A DNA stretch of 55,097 bases from Candidatus Woesearchaeota archaeon CG10_big_fil_rev_8_21_14_0_10_45_16 (GCA_002762785.1 PCXY01000006.1:1-55097), one strand, 5' to 3'; positions 38,676-48,505 are shown, numbered from the stretch's first letter. Program-made: numbers and translations. The notes: a model not told the origin generated them from the letters alone.

Positions 38676-41102
38676 ATGGAACTCCCGCAACGTTATGATC
38701 CAAAAGAAGCCGAGAAGAAGTGGCAGGAATATTGGGCTGACAACGATCTCTTCATGTTCCATCATAACCCAGATAAAGAGACTTATGCTGTCGATACGCC
38801 GCCGCCGACCGTCTCCGGCAAGATGCACATGGGTCATGCTTTCTCCTATACCCAGCAGGATATCGTTGTCCGCTATCAAAGGATGAAAGGAAAAAATGTT
38901 TTTTTCCCGTTCGGAACTGATGACAATGGTCTGCCGACCGAAAGGCTCGTAGAAAACAAGAAGAAGATACTCTCCACCAAGATGAGCCGGGAAGAGTTTA
39001 TCAGGATCTGCAACCAATTCATACAGGAAGAGAAACCAGGATTCATCCAATCCTGGAAAGATATCGGCATGTCAGCCGACTTTAAAAGGTCTTACTCCAC
39101 CATCAATAAGCATTCACAGATAACCTCACAGGCTTCATTCATCGACTTGTTTTCAAAAGGGCGGGTCTACCAGCAGGAATCTCCGGTCAGCTGGTGCACC
39201 AAATGTCAGACGGCCATCGCCCAGGCAGAATTTGAAAGTGTCGATAAGAATTCTCATTTCAACGACATCGCTTTTACCTCCAACGGCAAGAAACTGATCA
39301 TCTCTACGACCCGGCCTGAGATGCTGCCGGCCTGCGTCGCTTTGTTCTACAACCCGACTGATGAAAGATATCAACATCTTCACAACAAGCACGCCGTCGT
39401 GCCGATCTTCAACCACGAAGTGCCGATCTTAGCTGACGAATCTGTCGCGAAAGATAAAGGCACAGGATTGATGATGGTCTGCACCTTCGGCGATAAAGAA
39501 GACGTGGAAAAATGGCACCGTTTTAATCTGCCGTTAAGGGTTGTCTTTGAAAAGTACGGCAAGATGAACGAACTTGCTGGTGAGTTCAAAGGCTTTAGTA
39601 TTGCAGAAGCCAGGCAGAAGATCCTGGAAAAGCTGAAAGAGACCGGACACCTGCTGGGCCAGAAAGATATCACTCATGCCGTTAACGTCCACGAACGCTG
39701 CAAGACCGATATCGAGTTCCTCAAGACCGCGCAGTGGTACATCAAAGTACTAGACAAGAAACAAGAATTGTTGGGATTAGGCGACAAGATCATCTGGTAT
39801 CCAGAACACATGAAAGTCCGCTACAACCATTGGGTGGAAAACCTTAACTGGGATTGGTGTGTCTCACGGCAGAGACATTTCGGAGTGCCGATACCGGTAT
39901 GGACCTGTTCAAAATGTGGAAAACATCTCGTTCCAGACGTTGAAGACCTTCCTGTCGATCCGTTGACGCAAAAGCCAAAGAAAGATTGCGGCTGCGGTTC
40001 TTCTGAGTTCATTGGTGAGAAAGATGTCCTGGATACGTGGGCTACTTCTTCAGTTACGCCACAGATCGCCGGCAACTGGGCTCACAAAGGTGAATATGAA
40101 TATATCTATGATAATCAACCGTACGCGTTACGGCCGCAGGCTCACGATATCATCAGAACCTGGCTATTTTATACCATAGTGAAGAGTTATTTTCATTTTA
40201 ACATGATACCTTGGAAAAACGTCATGATTTCCGGCCATGCTTTAGATCCAAAGGGCAAGAAGATGTCGAAATCTCTCGGCAATGTTGTCGAACCGACGGA
40301 GATGATCAGCAAATATTCTGCGGACGCCTTACGTTTTTGGGCTGCCGGATCAAAATTAGGAGACGATCTGCCGTTCCAGGACAAGGATCTGCTGACCGGA
40401 CAGAAGTTCGTTACTAAATTATGGAACGCTTCTAAATTTTCGTTGACCCACCTGGAAGACTTTTCTCCTTCAGAAATAACGGAAACGTATGACCGATGGC
40501 TGCTGAGCAAGTTGTCAAGACTAGTGCAAGAAGCCACGGAAACTTTTGATAGATATGAATATTCCCGTACTAAATCGGCAGTGGAGAAATTCTTCTGGCA
40601 GACTTTCTGCGACCAGTACTTAGAGATCGTCAAAGACAGGCTCTATAATCCTGCCGAAAGAGGAGTTCAAGAAAAGAAGAGCGCCCAGGAAGCGTTGTAT
40701 CGGTCTTTGTCAGGTGTTTTGAAATTAGTAGCCCCGATCATGCCCCACATCACGGAAGAGATCTACCATCTTTATTTTGCTTCGCGGGAAGGATATAAGA
40801 GCATCCATCTTTCCTCCTGGCCGATCTTTGATGAAAGCCTGATCAGTGAACGGGCTGAACTGGCCGGCGACATCGGTGTCGATATCATCAATGCTGTCAG
40901 GAAGTATAAATCTGAGAAACAGCTGTCGCTGAAAGAAGAACTGGGAACATTAGTGTTAGTAAGTGAAGAGAAAGGTTTCCAGGAGATGGTAAGCAGTATT
41001 GAAGCAGATCTGAAAGCGGTGCTGAAAGTAAAAGAGATCAGGTTCGACGGTGAGACTTCTTTGGAGACGGAACGGTTTAAGATAGCTGTTGGTATTGAAT
41101 GA
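38676..41102 (+). CDS. valS: Valine-tRNA ligase
   Basis: 808 aa, class I. HMGH at the HIGH position (GKMHMGHAFSYTQQDI), editing (CP1) domain with GTGLMMVCTFGDKEDVE, a zinc-binding stretch CSKCGKHLVP...CGCGSSEF, and KMSKSLGN at the KMSKS position, then the helical anticodon-binding domain. The ATG at 38676 (MELPQRYDPKEAEKKWQEYW) is the family start; upstream in-frame starts read into the divergent Nudix gene. It charges tRNA-Val with proofreading of threonine. Confidence 0.96.
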   Translation: MELPQRYDPKEAEKKWQEYWADNDLFMFHHNPDKETYAVDTPPPTVSGKMHMGHAFSYTQQDIVVRYQRMKGKNVFFPFGTDDNGLPTERLVENKKKILSTKMSREEFIRICNQFIQEEKPGFIQSWKDIGMSADFKRSYSTINKHSQITSQASFIDLFSKGRVYQQESPVSWCTKCQTAIAQAEFESVDKNSHFNDIAFTSNGKKLIISTTRPEMLPACVALFYNPTDERYQHLHNKHAVVPIFNHEVPILADESVAKDKGTGLMMVCTFGDKEDVEKWHRFNLPLRVVFEKYGKMNELAGEFKGFSIAEARQKILEKLKETGHLLGQKDITHAVNVHERCKTDIEFLKTAQWYIKVLDKKQELLGLGDKIIWYPEHMKVRYNHWVENLNWDWCVSRQRHFGVPIPVWTCSKCGKHLVPDVEDLPVDPLTQKPKKDCGCGSSEFIGEKDVLDTWATSSVTPQIAGNWAHKGEYEYIYDNQPYALRPQAHDIIRTWLFYTIVKSYFHFNMIPWKNVMISGHALDPKGKKMSKSLGNVVEPTEMISKYSADALRFWAAGSKLGDDLPFQDKDLLTGQKFVTKLWNASKFSLTHLEDFSPSEITETYDRWLLSKLSRLVQEATETFDRYEYSRTKSAVEKFFWQTFCDQYLEIVKDRLYNPAERGVQEKKSAQEALYRSLSGVLKLVAPIMPHITEEIYHLYFASREGYKSIHLSSWPIFDESLISERAELAGDIGVDIINAVRKYKSEKQLSLKEELGTLVLVSEEKGFQEMVSSIEADLKAVLKVKEIRFDGETSLETERFKIAVGIE

Positions 41103-41112
41103 TTCTTTGAAG

Positions 41113-41889
41113 ATGAGACAAATTATCGAGCAAACAAAAACACTTGAAGAAGCTGTTAGATTTCTATTTAATGTGGAAATGGATGATCAACGGGCATTGA
41201 TTTTAGAAGAGCAATCTATGTCTGGAGAAGTTGCTACCACCTATGATCAAATCGGTTCTCAAGCACGGTCTGCAACATATCAAAGAATAACTCAAGATTT
41301 TATCCAGAGAACTCAATACAGACATGGCACCATTCTTGAAGTTGGATGTGGTTCTGGGCTATTAACTTTTGCTCTTGCTGAACATACAAAAGATATAGTT
41401 AGAGGTATCGATATTTCGCCTGATATGCTTACCATTGCTTTTAAAAATCTATTATCAATAAGTCCAGATAACGTTAGACTAGCTCGGGTTGATGTAGCTG
41501 AACTCCCAGAATATATCAAAGATGTTGAGTATATCGTCTGTCGTAATGCTCTTCATAGATTTAAAAACCCACAACAGGCACTAAAGAATATGTACAAGAG
41601 CCTTGAAACCAAAGGAAAAATCTATATTCGCGACCTACGTCGAGACGCAGATTGGAAAACTATTGTAAAGAGAATTGGAGAGGAGCGCTGGAAACACCCT
41701 GCTTTAGTGCGAGATTATATAGGAGCCATGGCAGGGATGTTTACGATAGATGAACTGGCCTCTACGCTGAACGATCTAGGATTTGATTTCAGCATCTCTG
41801 CTGGTGAGTATCTAGGAACTAAAGAAACAGGCGAAGGTATGAAAGAATTTGCTTCTGAAGTCGAATATGTCTGTGTGATCAGAAAATAA
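41113..41889 (+). CDS. Class I SAM-dependent methyltransferase
   Basis: 258 aa. Motif I ILEVGCGSGLLTFAL, motif II acidic GIDISPDML, motif post-II RVDVAELPEYIKDVEYIVCRNALHRFKNPQQAL. This is the 'ubiE/MenG-like' Rossmann layout; the substrate cannot be told. The ATG at 41113 overlaps nothing of valS, but an in-frame TTG at 41089 lies within the valS end. The gene is clearly more AT-rich and uses more A/T-ending codons than valS or sufB on either side, suggesting recent acquisition. Confidence 0.85.
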   Translation: MRQIIEQTKTLEEAVRFLFNVEMDDQRALILEEQSMSGEVATTYDQIGSQARSATYQRITQDFIQRTQYRHGTILEVGCGSGLLTFALAEHTKDIVRGIDISPDMLTIAFKNLLSISPDNVRLARVDVAELPEYIKDVEYIVCRNALHRFKNPQQALKNMYKSLETKGKIYIRDLRRDADWKTIVKRIGEERWKHPALVRDYIGAMAGMFTIDELASTLNDLGFDFSISAGEYLGTKETGEGMKEFASEVEYVCVIRK

Positions 41890-41901
41890 TCCACCATAAT
41901 C

Positions 41902-41909
41902 TTTATAAA
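41902..41909 (+). promoter_or_regulatory. TATA box of the suf operon
   Basis: TTTATAAA 23 bp before the ATG of the regulator gene at 41932. No Shine-Dalgarno site intervenes, so the operon mRNA is probably leaderless. Confidence 0.6.
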
Positions 41910-41931
41910 ACAGCTTAGTTCTGAGTTAACT

Positions 41932-42321
41932 ATGGTTAATAAAGCTGTACTACACCCCCAGGAGATCGAGACTTTTTACATAATTCCAACCCTGCGGAAG
42001 CATCTGGCCCTGGCATTGATACAACAAGGAAAGATGCAGAAAGATGTTGCCACCTTACTCGGCATCAACTCAGCAGCCATCAGCCAATACCGGAGCAACA
42101 AAAGAGGGAAAAATGTAGAATTTCCTGAGCTTATCATCAATAACATCAACGAGTCAGCCAAGAAAATCACCGACCAACACACCTACTTTAAGGAGATCCA
42201 GTATCTGCTGAAAGTCATCAGAGACACCAAATTCCTCTGCCAGATCCATCATCAGTTTTCAAGCGTTCCCAGCGACTGTCATCCTGAGAAAGTCGGCTGT
42301 TTCAAAGGAGGTTACATCTGA
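41932..42321 (+). CDS. XRE-type regulator with Cys/His C-terminus, likely controlling suf
   Basis: 129 aa. A helix-turn-helix (about 33-55: KMQKDVATLLGINSAAISQYRSNKRGK) is followed by a helical linker and a C-terminal cluster Cys103, His106, His107, Cys116, His117, Cys123 (FLCQIHHQF...DCHPEKVGC). Such a spacing fits an Fe-S or metal site. It is the first gene of the suf operon, overlapping sufB by 1 bp (TGATG). By analogy to IscR and SufR, an Fe-S sensing repressor of this operon is inferred, not shown. Confidence 0.8.
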   Translation: MVNKAVLHPQEIETFYIIPTLRKHLALALIQQGKMQKDVATLLGINSAAISQYRSNKRGKNVEFPELIINNINESAKKITDQHTYFKEIQYLLKVIRDTKFLCQIHHQFSSVPSDCHPEKVGCFKGGYI

Positions 42322-43712
42322 TGCAAGTCCTTGAACCTAACCGAGAGATGTACGACGACGCAGACGACCATACTCCTAAGTTGACCGCTAAGCCAGGCAT
42401 CAACGAAGAAGTGGTAAGATTGATCTCCACAACTAAAACAGAACCAGACTGGATGCTGCAGAAACGGCTGAAAGGACTGGAGTTTTTTAACAAGACGGGA
42501 TTGCCTCAATGGGGACCAAGCCTCAAAAATCTTGATTTGAACAAGATCATCTATTTCATCGATCCAAACACAAAAGAGAGCACTTCCTGGGATGATGTGC
42601 CGGAAGAGATCAAGAAAACCTTTGATAAATTAGGCATTCCAGAGGCAGAAAAAAAATCATTATCCGGCGTAGGGGCGCAATATGATTCCGGTGTCGTCTA
42701 CCACAATCTCCAGAAGTCGTTGAAAGAGAAGGGCGTTATCTTCGAGAACATGGACGTGGCTGTCCAAAAATACCCGGAACTGGTAAAACAATATTTCATG
42801 ACGTCCTGCATCCCTATCAACGACCACAAATTTATCATGCTTCATGCCGCTGTCTGGAGTGGAGGCACGTTTATCTACGTTCCCAAGAATGTCAAAGTCG
42901 AACTGCCATTGCAAGCCTATTTCAGGATGAACGCTCAGAAAGGCGGCCAGTTTGAACATACCCTCATCATCATCGACGAAGGAGCAGAACTTCATTATAT
43001 CGAAGGCTGTTCCTCACCAAGGTATCAAGAAAGCTCATTGCATGCCGGCTGCGTAGAGATCTTTGTCAAAGCTGGGGGCAAGATGCGTTATTCAAGCATC
43101 GAGAACTGGAGCAAGAACGTCTACAACCTTAACACCAAGAGGGCTATCGTCGAGAAAGACGGCATCATGGAATGGGTCTCCGGCAACATGGGCGGCAGCG
43201 TCACCATGCTCTACCCTTGCTCGATACTGAAAGGCGAAGGAGCAAAGGCCGATAATCTCAGCATCGCTTTTGCCGGTAAAGGCCAAGTACAGGACATCGG
43301 CGCCAAAGCCATACACCTTGCACCAAGGACCAGTTCTACTATCACGTCTAAAAGTATCTCTAAAGATGGCGGGATCTCCACTTATAGAGGATTGGTCAAG
43401 ATCACCCAGCAGGCCAATGGATCTACAACCAGTGTCATCTGTGACGGCCTGATCGTCGATGGAAAATCACGGAACAATACTATTCCGGCATTAAATATCG
43501 ATAACAATGATGTCGATGCGGCCCACGAAGCCAGGGTCGGCAAGATCAGTGAGGAAGCTATCTTCTACCTGCAAAGCCGGGGATTGACCGAAGAACAAGC
43601 CCGACAGACTATCGTCTCCGGCTTCATCGAACCGATCATCAGACAGCTGCCATTAGAGTATGCCATAGAATTGAACAAGCTTATCGAACTGGAGATGGAG
43701 GGATCGTTCTGA
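42321..43712 (+). CDS. sufB: Fe-S cluster assembly scaffold SufB
   Basis: 463 aa. SufB family: LDLNKIIYFIDPNTKESTSWDDVPEEIKKTFDKLGIPEAEK, VQKYPELVKQYFMTSCIPINDHKF, beta-helix core with GGSVTMLYPCSILKGEGAKA and the C-terminal EARVGKISEEAIFYLQSRGL...FIEPI. With SufC it forms the cluster-building complex. No separate SufD gene is present, so a SufB2C2 complex is expected, as reported for several archaea. Translationally coupled to both neighbours (1-bp overlaps). Confidence 0.96.
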   Translation: MQVLEPNREMYDDADDHTPKLTAKPGINEEVVRLISTTKTEPDWMLQKRLKGLEFFNKTGLPQWGPSLKNLDLNKIIYFIDPNTKESTSWDDVPEEIKKTFDKLGIPEAEKKSLSGVGAQYDSGVVYHNLQKSLKEKGVIFENMDVAVQKYPELVKQYFMTSCIPINDHKFIMLHAAVWSGGTFIYVPKNVKVELPLQAYFRMNAQKGGQFEHTLIIIDEGAELHYIEGCSSPRYQESSLHAGCVEIFVKAGGKMRYSSIENWSKNVYNLNTKRAIVEKDGIMEWVSGNMGGSVTMLYPCSILKGEGAKADNLSIAFAGKGQVQDIGAKAIHLAPRTSSTITSKSISKDGGISTYRGLVKITQQANGSTTSVICDGLIVDGKSRNNTIPALNIDNNDVDAAHEARVGKISEEAIFYLQSRGLTEEQARQTIVSGFIEPIIRQLPLEYAIELNKLIELEMEGSF

Positions 43713-44884
43713 TGAACAAAGACGATTTTCCTATCTTAAAGGATATCACTTATCTTGATAATAGCGCGACTACCCAGAAACCAAGACAGGTTATCGCTGC
43801 GATTGCCGATTTCTATGAGGCGTCAAACAGCAATGTCCATAGAGGCGTCAACCGGTTGGCGGAGAAAGCGACGATGTTGTATGAGAAAGCACGGGAAGCT
43901 GCGGCCAGGTTCATCAACGCTGAGACTGCTGAGATCATCTTCACCAAAGGGACAACCGAGAGCATTAACTTTCTGGCGGCAAGGTTGCCCATTGAGAAAG
44001 GCGATGAGATCGTCTTGTCCGAGATGGAACACCATAGTAATATTGTACCATGGCAGCAAGTGGCGAAAGAGAAAGGAGCAGTTGTTAAGTACATACCTGT
44101 AAAAGAAAATTTTATTTTGGATATGGATAAAGCAAGAGAGCTGATTACTGAAAAAACAAAAGTCGTTTCGATAGTCCATATGTCTAATGTTCTCGGCACG
44201 ATCAATCCAGTCAAAGATATCTGCAGAATGGCTCATGCTGTCGGTGCTGTCTTTATCGTCGACGCGGCACAGTCAGTCCCTCATCTGAAAACAGACATAA
44301 AAGATCTCGACTGCGATTACTTAGTATTCTCCGGCCACAAGATGTGCGGACCGACCGGTATCGGCGTCTTGTATGGAAAAAAAGAATTGCTAGAAAAATT
44401 AGAACCATACCAATACGGTGGCGGCATGATCGACGAAGTTTCCTACGAGCGATCCACCTGGACCGAAGTCCCATCCAAGTTTGAGGCCGGTACGCCTAAT
44501 ATTGCCGGCGCAGCTGGATTATTGGCAGCCATAGAATATCTGGAAGAGATCGGTATGGACACAATCCAGGAATACGAACATGGCCTGATGACGTACGCTT
44601 TACAGAAACTCGAGACTATCAAAGGATTAAAGATCATCGGACCGCAAGACAACAGGGGAGCGGTCATCTCATTTACGCTGGAGGGGATCCATCCACACGA
44701 CGTTTCAGAGATCCTGGACAGGGAGAATATCATGGTGCGCGGCGGTCATCACTGCGCCATGCCGTTGATGAAGAAACTAGGCGTCTCAGGGACGACCAGA
44801 GCCTCATTTTATTTTTATAACACCAAAGAAGATGTTGATGCTCTTGTCTCCGGTATCAGCAAGGTTCAGGAGGTGTTCGCATGA
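43712..44884 (+). CDS. sufS: Cysteine desulfurase SufS
   Basis: 390 aa, PLP-dependent class V. YLDNSATTQKPRQVI start, TEIIFTKGT-like TAEIIFTKGTTESINFLA, PLP-binding Lys in FSGHKMCGPTGIGVLYG, and the active-site Cys in RGGHHCAMPLMKKLG. It takes sulfur from cysteine as a persulfide for transfer to SufU/SufB. The start codon overlaps the sufB stop (TGATG), and its end overlaps sufU by 4 bp. Confidence 0.96.
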   Translation: MNKDDFPILKDITYLDNSATTQKPRQVIAAIADFYEASNSNVHRGVNRLAEKATMLYEKAREAAARFINAETAEIIFTKGTTESINFLAARLPIEKGDEIVLSEMEHHSNIVPWQQVAKEKGAVVKYIPVKENFILDMDKARELITEKTKVVSIVHMSNVLGTINPVKDICRMAHAVGAVFIVDAAQSVPHLKTDIKDLDCDYLVFSGHKMCGPTGIGVLYGKKELLEKLEPYQYGGGMIDEVSYERSTWTEVPSKFEAGTPNIAGAAGLLAAIEYLEEIGMDTIQEYEHGLMTYALQKLETIKGLKIIGPQDNRGAVISFTLEGIHPHDVSEILDRENIMVRGGHHCAMPLMKKLGVSGTTRASFYFYNTKEDVDALVSGISKVQEVFA

Positions 44885-45261
44885 CTGACGCGGCGCTGGA
44901 AGAGATATACAAAGAGAATATCATCGATCATTACAAAAATCCCCGGAACAAGCGAGAGATGACCTCAGCAGATGTTGTCAGCAAGGAACATAACCCCCTC
45001 TGCGGTGATGAAGTGACGATGTATTTCAAGGTAGATAACGGCACAATTACCGAAGTCTCCTTTACCGGAGAAGGCTGCGCGATCAGCCAGGCGGCAGTCA
45101 GCCTGCTGACCGACCTCATAAAAGGAAAAAAAATTGAAGAGATAAAAAAATTACCTGCAGAGACAGTGCTGGAACTGCTTGGCATCCAGATAAGCCACAC
45201 CAGGATAAGATGCGCTCTCTTAGGGTTGAAGACGATACACAATGGCTTTAGAGATAGATGA
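44881..45261 (+). CDS. sufU: Fe-S scaffold/sulfur-transfer protein SufU (IscU-like)
   Basis: 126 aa. The three conserved Cys positions are present: NPLCGDE, GEGCAISQA and RIRCAL, each in its IscU/SufU context. SufU proteins accept sulfur from SufS through a bound zinc; IscU proteins build clusters. Gene order favours the SufU role. The last 20 bp overlap sufC, so the end (LLGLKTIHNGFRDR) is read in a different frame from the SufC start. Confidence 0.94.
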   Translation: MTDAALEEIYKENIIDHYKNPRNKREMTSADVVSKEHNPLCGDEVTMYFKVDNGTITEVSFTGEGCAISQAAVSLLTDLIKGKKIEEIKKLPAETVLELLGIQISHTRIRCALLGLKTIHNGFRDR

Positions 45262-46003
45262 TCTGCACGTGACCGTGGAAGGGAAAGAAGTTGTTAAAGG
45301 AGTCAGTCTTACGTTCGAGTCCGGAAAGATCCACGTGGTGATGGGTCCTAACGGAGCCGGCAAGAGCTCCCTGCTGAAAGCAGTGATGGGTCATCCAAAG
45401 TATAAAGTCACTACAGGAAGAATAATTGTCGATGGGAAAGATATCACCCAGGCCAAGCCGGAAGAAAGGGCGAAGGCCGGAGTGTTCTTGTCTTTCCAGA
45501 ATCCGGTCGAAGTTTCCGGCGTGAGATTAGGCCATTTCTTGCGGACTGCGTATAATGCCCAGCGTGAAGAAAAGATCTCCGTGATGGATTTCAAGAAGAT
45601 CCTGGATGAAAAGATGGCTCTTCTGGGAATCTCTCCTGATTTTTCCAGACGATATATCAATGAAGGTTTCTCCGGCGGCGAGAAAAAGAAAGCAGAGATA
45701 TTACAACTGCTGGTATTACAGCCGAAATATGCCTTTCTGGATGAGACTGATTCCGGCCTAGACGTCGACGCCATCAGAACCGTAGCCGAGAACATCATGA
45801 CCCTGCGCGGAATGGGCATCATCATCGTCACCCACTACCAACGATTTTTGGAATATCTTAAACCGGATGCGGTCAGCGTGCTATGCAACGGAAAGATCAT
45901 CACTAAAGGCGGATCGGAACTATCTAAGAGGATCGAGAAAGAAGGCTTTACCAAGATGGAGAGCAAGATAGAAAGCCTTACCAAGGTGATCGACCGTGCT
46001 TAA
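45242..46003 (+). CDS. sufC: Fe-S assembly ATPase SufC
   Basis: 253 aa, ABC-type ATPase. Walker A GPNGAGKSSL, ABC signature FSGGEKKKAEIL, Walker B YAFLDETDSGLD with the catalytic Glu, switch His in VTHYQRF. It binds SufB and drives conformational change during cluster assembly. Starts inside sufU and ends over the GTG start of sufT. Confidence 0.97.
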   Translation: MALEIDDLHVTVEGKEVVKGVSLTFESGKIHVVMGPNGAGKSSLLKAVMGHPKYKVTTGRIIVDGKDITQAKPEERAKAGVFLSFQNPVEVSGVRLGHFLRTAYNAQREEKISVMDFKKILDEKMALLGISPDFSRRYINEGFSGGEKKKAEILQLLVLQPKYAFLDETDSGLDVDAIRTVAENIMTLRGMGIIIVTHYQRFLEYLKPDAVSVLCNGKIITKGGSELSKRIEKEGFTKMESKIESLTKVIDRA

Positions 46004-46280
46004 TAAAGAAGACCTGATCGATGTCTTCAAGAAAGTAGAAGACCCGGAATTGCATATCGATGTCTGGACCCTGGGCTTGATCTATAAATATGACGTGATC
46101 GATAACATAGTGTCCATCACCATGACTTTTACATCGCCGTTCTGCCCTTACGGTCCGCAGCTGATGGAAGACCTGGAAGAGAAGCTGAAAGAAAAAGGCG
46201 CAGTAGATGTCAAGATAGAGATCACTTTCGATCCTCCCTGGCAGCCTTCTGAAGAGTTACGGGAGATGATGGGGCTGTGA
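45996..46280 (+). CDS. sufT: SufT / MIP18-family (DUF59) Fe-S assembly protein
   Basis: 94 aa. The MIP18/SufT signature DPELHIDVWTLGLIYKYDV, then TFTSPFCPYGPQLMEDL with the conserved Cys, and a proline-rich end FDPPWQPSEELREMMGL. It helps mature Fe-S proteins. The GTG start at 45996 lies in the last codons of sufC (8-bp overlap), which I prefer to any later start because the family N-terminus is only complete this way. Confidence 0.93.
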   Translation: MLNKEDLIDVFKKVEDPELHIDVWTLGLIYKYDVIDNIVSITMTFTSPFCPYGPQLMEDLEEKLKEKGAVDVKIEITFDPPWQPSEELREMMGL

Positions 46281-46333
46281 ACGTTCAGCAATCTTTTTAA
46301 ACACGCTTTCTTTCATTCCGCCTAGAGGTATAG

Positions 46334-48505
46334 ATGGCAGAAGACGGGTACGAACAGATCATCCAGCGGTATAAACAGCGGGTGGCCGAAGAATTTGGAG
46401 AGGCTGAGAGAGCTGAACCTAAAGTTACTTCTCGTGAATATTCTGATTTCAAGAAAGAACTCTATCCGGCAAGATACACTTTGTATGAGAAAGCGTGTAA
46501 TGCTGCCGGCAGTATCCTCAAGCTCAACGTCGATCCCAAGACCAGCGCCAAGATGATCAAAGATATCGAGATGTGCCATCTTAACGTGACCCCCTCTGGC
46601 GTGATGTCCTTAGCCATCTTATTGCCGTTAGCCATCATCATCTTCGGCTCATTGATCTCGTTTGCTATCTTCAACCTGTTCTTCTTTGTCATCTTCTTCA
46701 TGATTGCGGGGATGCTGCTGATTCCAGCCTTACAGAGAGTGCCTAACTTTATGGCCAATACCTGGAAGATGAAAGCTTCCAACCAGATGGTCCAAAGCAT
46801 CTTTTACCTCGTCACCTACATGCGCCATACTTCTAACATAGAGAGAGCGATCGAATTCGCTGCTGACCATCTGGAACCGCCGTTATCCCTCGATTTCAGG
46901 AAGATCCTCTGGGACGTGGAAACACAGAAGTTTAGCACCATCCGTGATTCTGCTAATGCTTACTTAGAAAAATGGCAGGAAGACGACAAAGATTTCGTGG
47001 AATCGTTCCATCTGGTGGAAGCGTCATTGTTCGAACCGTCGGAAGAACGACGGCTGGCCCTCCTGGATAAAGCTTTGGACGTAGTGCTTAACGGCACCTA
47101 CGAGAACATGCTTCATTATGCTCACAACCTGAAGTCACCGATGACCATGCTCCACATGTTAGGTATCATCCTGCCTATCCTCGGTCTGGTGATCCTACCG
47201 TTGGTAGTAAGCTTCCTGCCAGGAGCGAAAGGGCCGCTTGTTACTATCATCTATATCTCGGTCTTATACAACATCAGCCTGCCGGTTATCGTCTATTACT
47301 TAGGACGGACCATCCTGGCTAAAAGGCCGGCTGGATATGGAGCTGTCGATATCAGCGAGAAGTCTGGCGTGAAAAGATTCGCTAATGTCAATATCCCTTT
47401 AGGCAAGACTTTTGTCATCAGCGTCAACCCATTATACTTCAGCATCATGATCTTTGCCGTGGCTTTCCTGATCGGCATCAGCCCTTTGTTACTGCATGCG
47501 GTGAATCCGACTCTAGAAGTTCCGTTCAGTGAAAGTATCAAGCTCTTGGATTACGTCTGTCCGCCGGAGATGACCTGTCCGCCGACGGCTGCCATCGGAC
47601 CGTTCGGGTTGGGCTCAGCTATTCTCTCCATCATCCTCATCGCCGGTTTAGGCTGTTCTATCGGCCTGTTCTACTCCCTCAGGTCAAAGAACGTCATCAA
47701 GATCAGGGAACGCACCAAAGCCTTGGAAGATGAGTTCTCCTCGGCCTTGTTTCAGCTAGGCAACAGGCTGGGCGACGGACTGCCGGCAGAGATCGCCTTC
47801 GCCCGGGTAGCCAGCACCATGCAGGGCACCACCTCTGGCGACTTCTTCAATGTTGCAGAGAGGAATATCACCAGATTAGGCATGGGACTGGAACAGTCTT
47901 TATTTGATCCACGGGTAGGCGCTGTCCAGTCTTTCCCGTCAAAGGTCATTGAATCATCGATGAAAGTGCTGATCGAGAGCATCAAGAAAGGACCGCGGAT
48001 CGCAGCTCAGGCTTTATTGTCGATGTCACGCTACATCAAAGAGATCCACCGCGTGGAAGAAAGGCTGAAGGACCTGATGGGCGACGTTATCGGCTCCATG
48101 AAAGCCCAGATCAAATTCCTGACGCCGGCCATCGCCGGTATCGTCATCGGGATAACATCCATGATCTCCACCATCTTGACAAAGCTGAGCGGACAGCTGG
48201 GAGAACTGGCCGGTTCCACCAGCCAGGATGTCGGCGGCTTCGGCGACCTGGTGAACATTTTCGGCATCGGCATGCCGACGTATTACTTCCAGATCGTTGT
48301 CGGGATCTACATCATCCAGATCGCATATATCCTTACCATCTTAAGCAACGGCATCGAGAACGGATCAGATAAGCTGGGAGAGAGATACGAATTAGGCAAG
48401 AATCTGATCGGCAGCACTTTGTTGTATTGCTTCCTGGCAGCCGTGGTCATGATACTATTCAACCTCTTTGCCGGCGTGATCGTCAGTAATACCGGAATCG
48501 GGTAA
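46334..48505 (+). CDS. FlaJ/TadC-like type IV pilus/archaellum platform protein
   Basis: 723 aa with two type II secretion F-like domains (about 140-260 and 475-590) separated by TM helices, eight or more in all (for example VMSLAILLPLAIIIFGSLISF, ILPILGLVILPLVVSFLP, LLPLL-type repeats). Archaeal FlaJ/ArlJ and PilC-like proteins share this build and anchor the assembly ATPase. No ATPase, prepilin or peptidase gene is nearby, so it is an orphan and could serve any of these machines. A family A relic begins directly after the stop codon. Confidence 0.85.
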   Translation: MAEDGYEQIIQRYKQRVAEEFGEAERAEPKVTSREYSDFKKELYPARYTLYEKACNAAGSILKLNVDPKTSAKMIKDIEMCHLNVTPSGVMSLAILLPLAIIIFGSLISFAIFNLFFFVIFFMIAGMLLIPALQRVPNFMANTWKMKASNQMVQSIFYLVTYMRHTSNIERAIEFAADHLEPPLSLDFRKILWDVETQKFSTIRDSANAYLEKWQEDDKDFVESFHLVEASLFEPSEERRLALLDKALDVVLNGTYENMLHYAHNLKSPMTMLHMLGIILPILGLVILPLVVSFLPGAKGPLVTIIYISVLYNISLPVIVYYLGRTILAKRPAGYGAVDISEKSGVKRFANVNIPLGKTFVISVNPLYFSIMIFAVAFLIGISPLLLHAVNPTLEVPFSESIKLLDYVCPPEMTCPPTAAIGPFGLGSAILSIILIAGLGCSIGLFYSLRSKNVIKIRERTKALEDEFSSALFQLGNRLGDGLPAEIAFARVASTMQGTTSGDFFNVAERNITRLGMGLEQSLFDPRVGAVQSFPSKVIESSMKVLIESIKKGPRIAAQALLSMSRYIKEIHRVEERLKDLMGDVIGSMKAQIKFLTPAIAGIVIGITSMISTILTKLSGQLGELAGSTSQDVGGFGDLVNIFGIGMPTYYFQIVVGIYIIQIAYILTILSNGIENGSDKLGERYELGKNLIGSTLLYCFLAAVVMILFNLFAGVIVSNTGIG

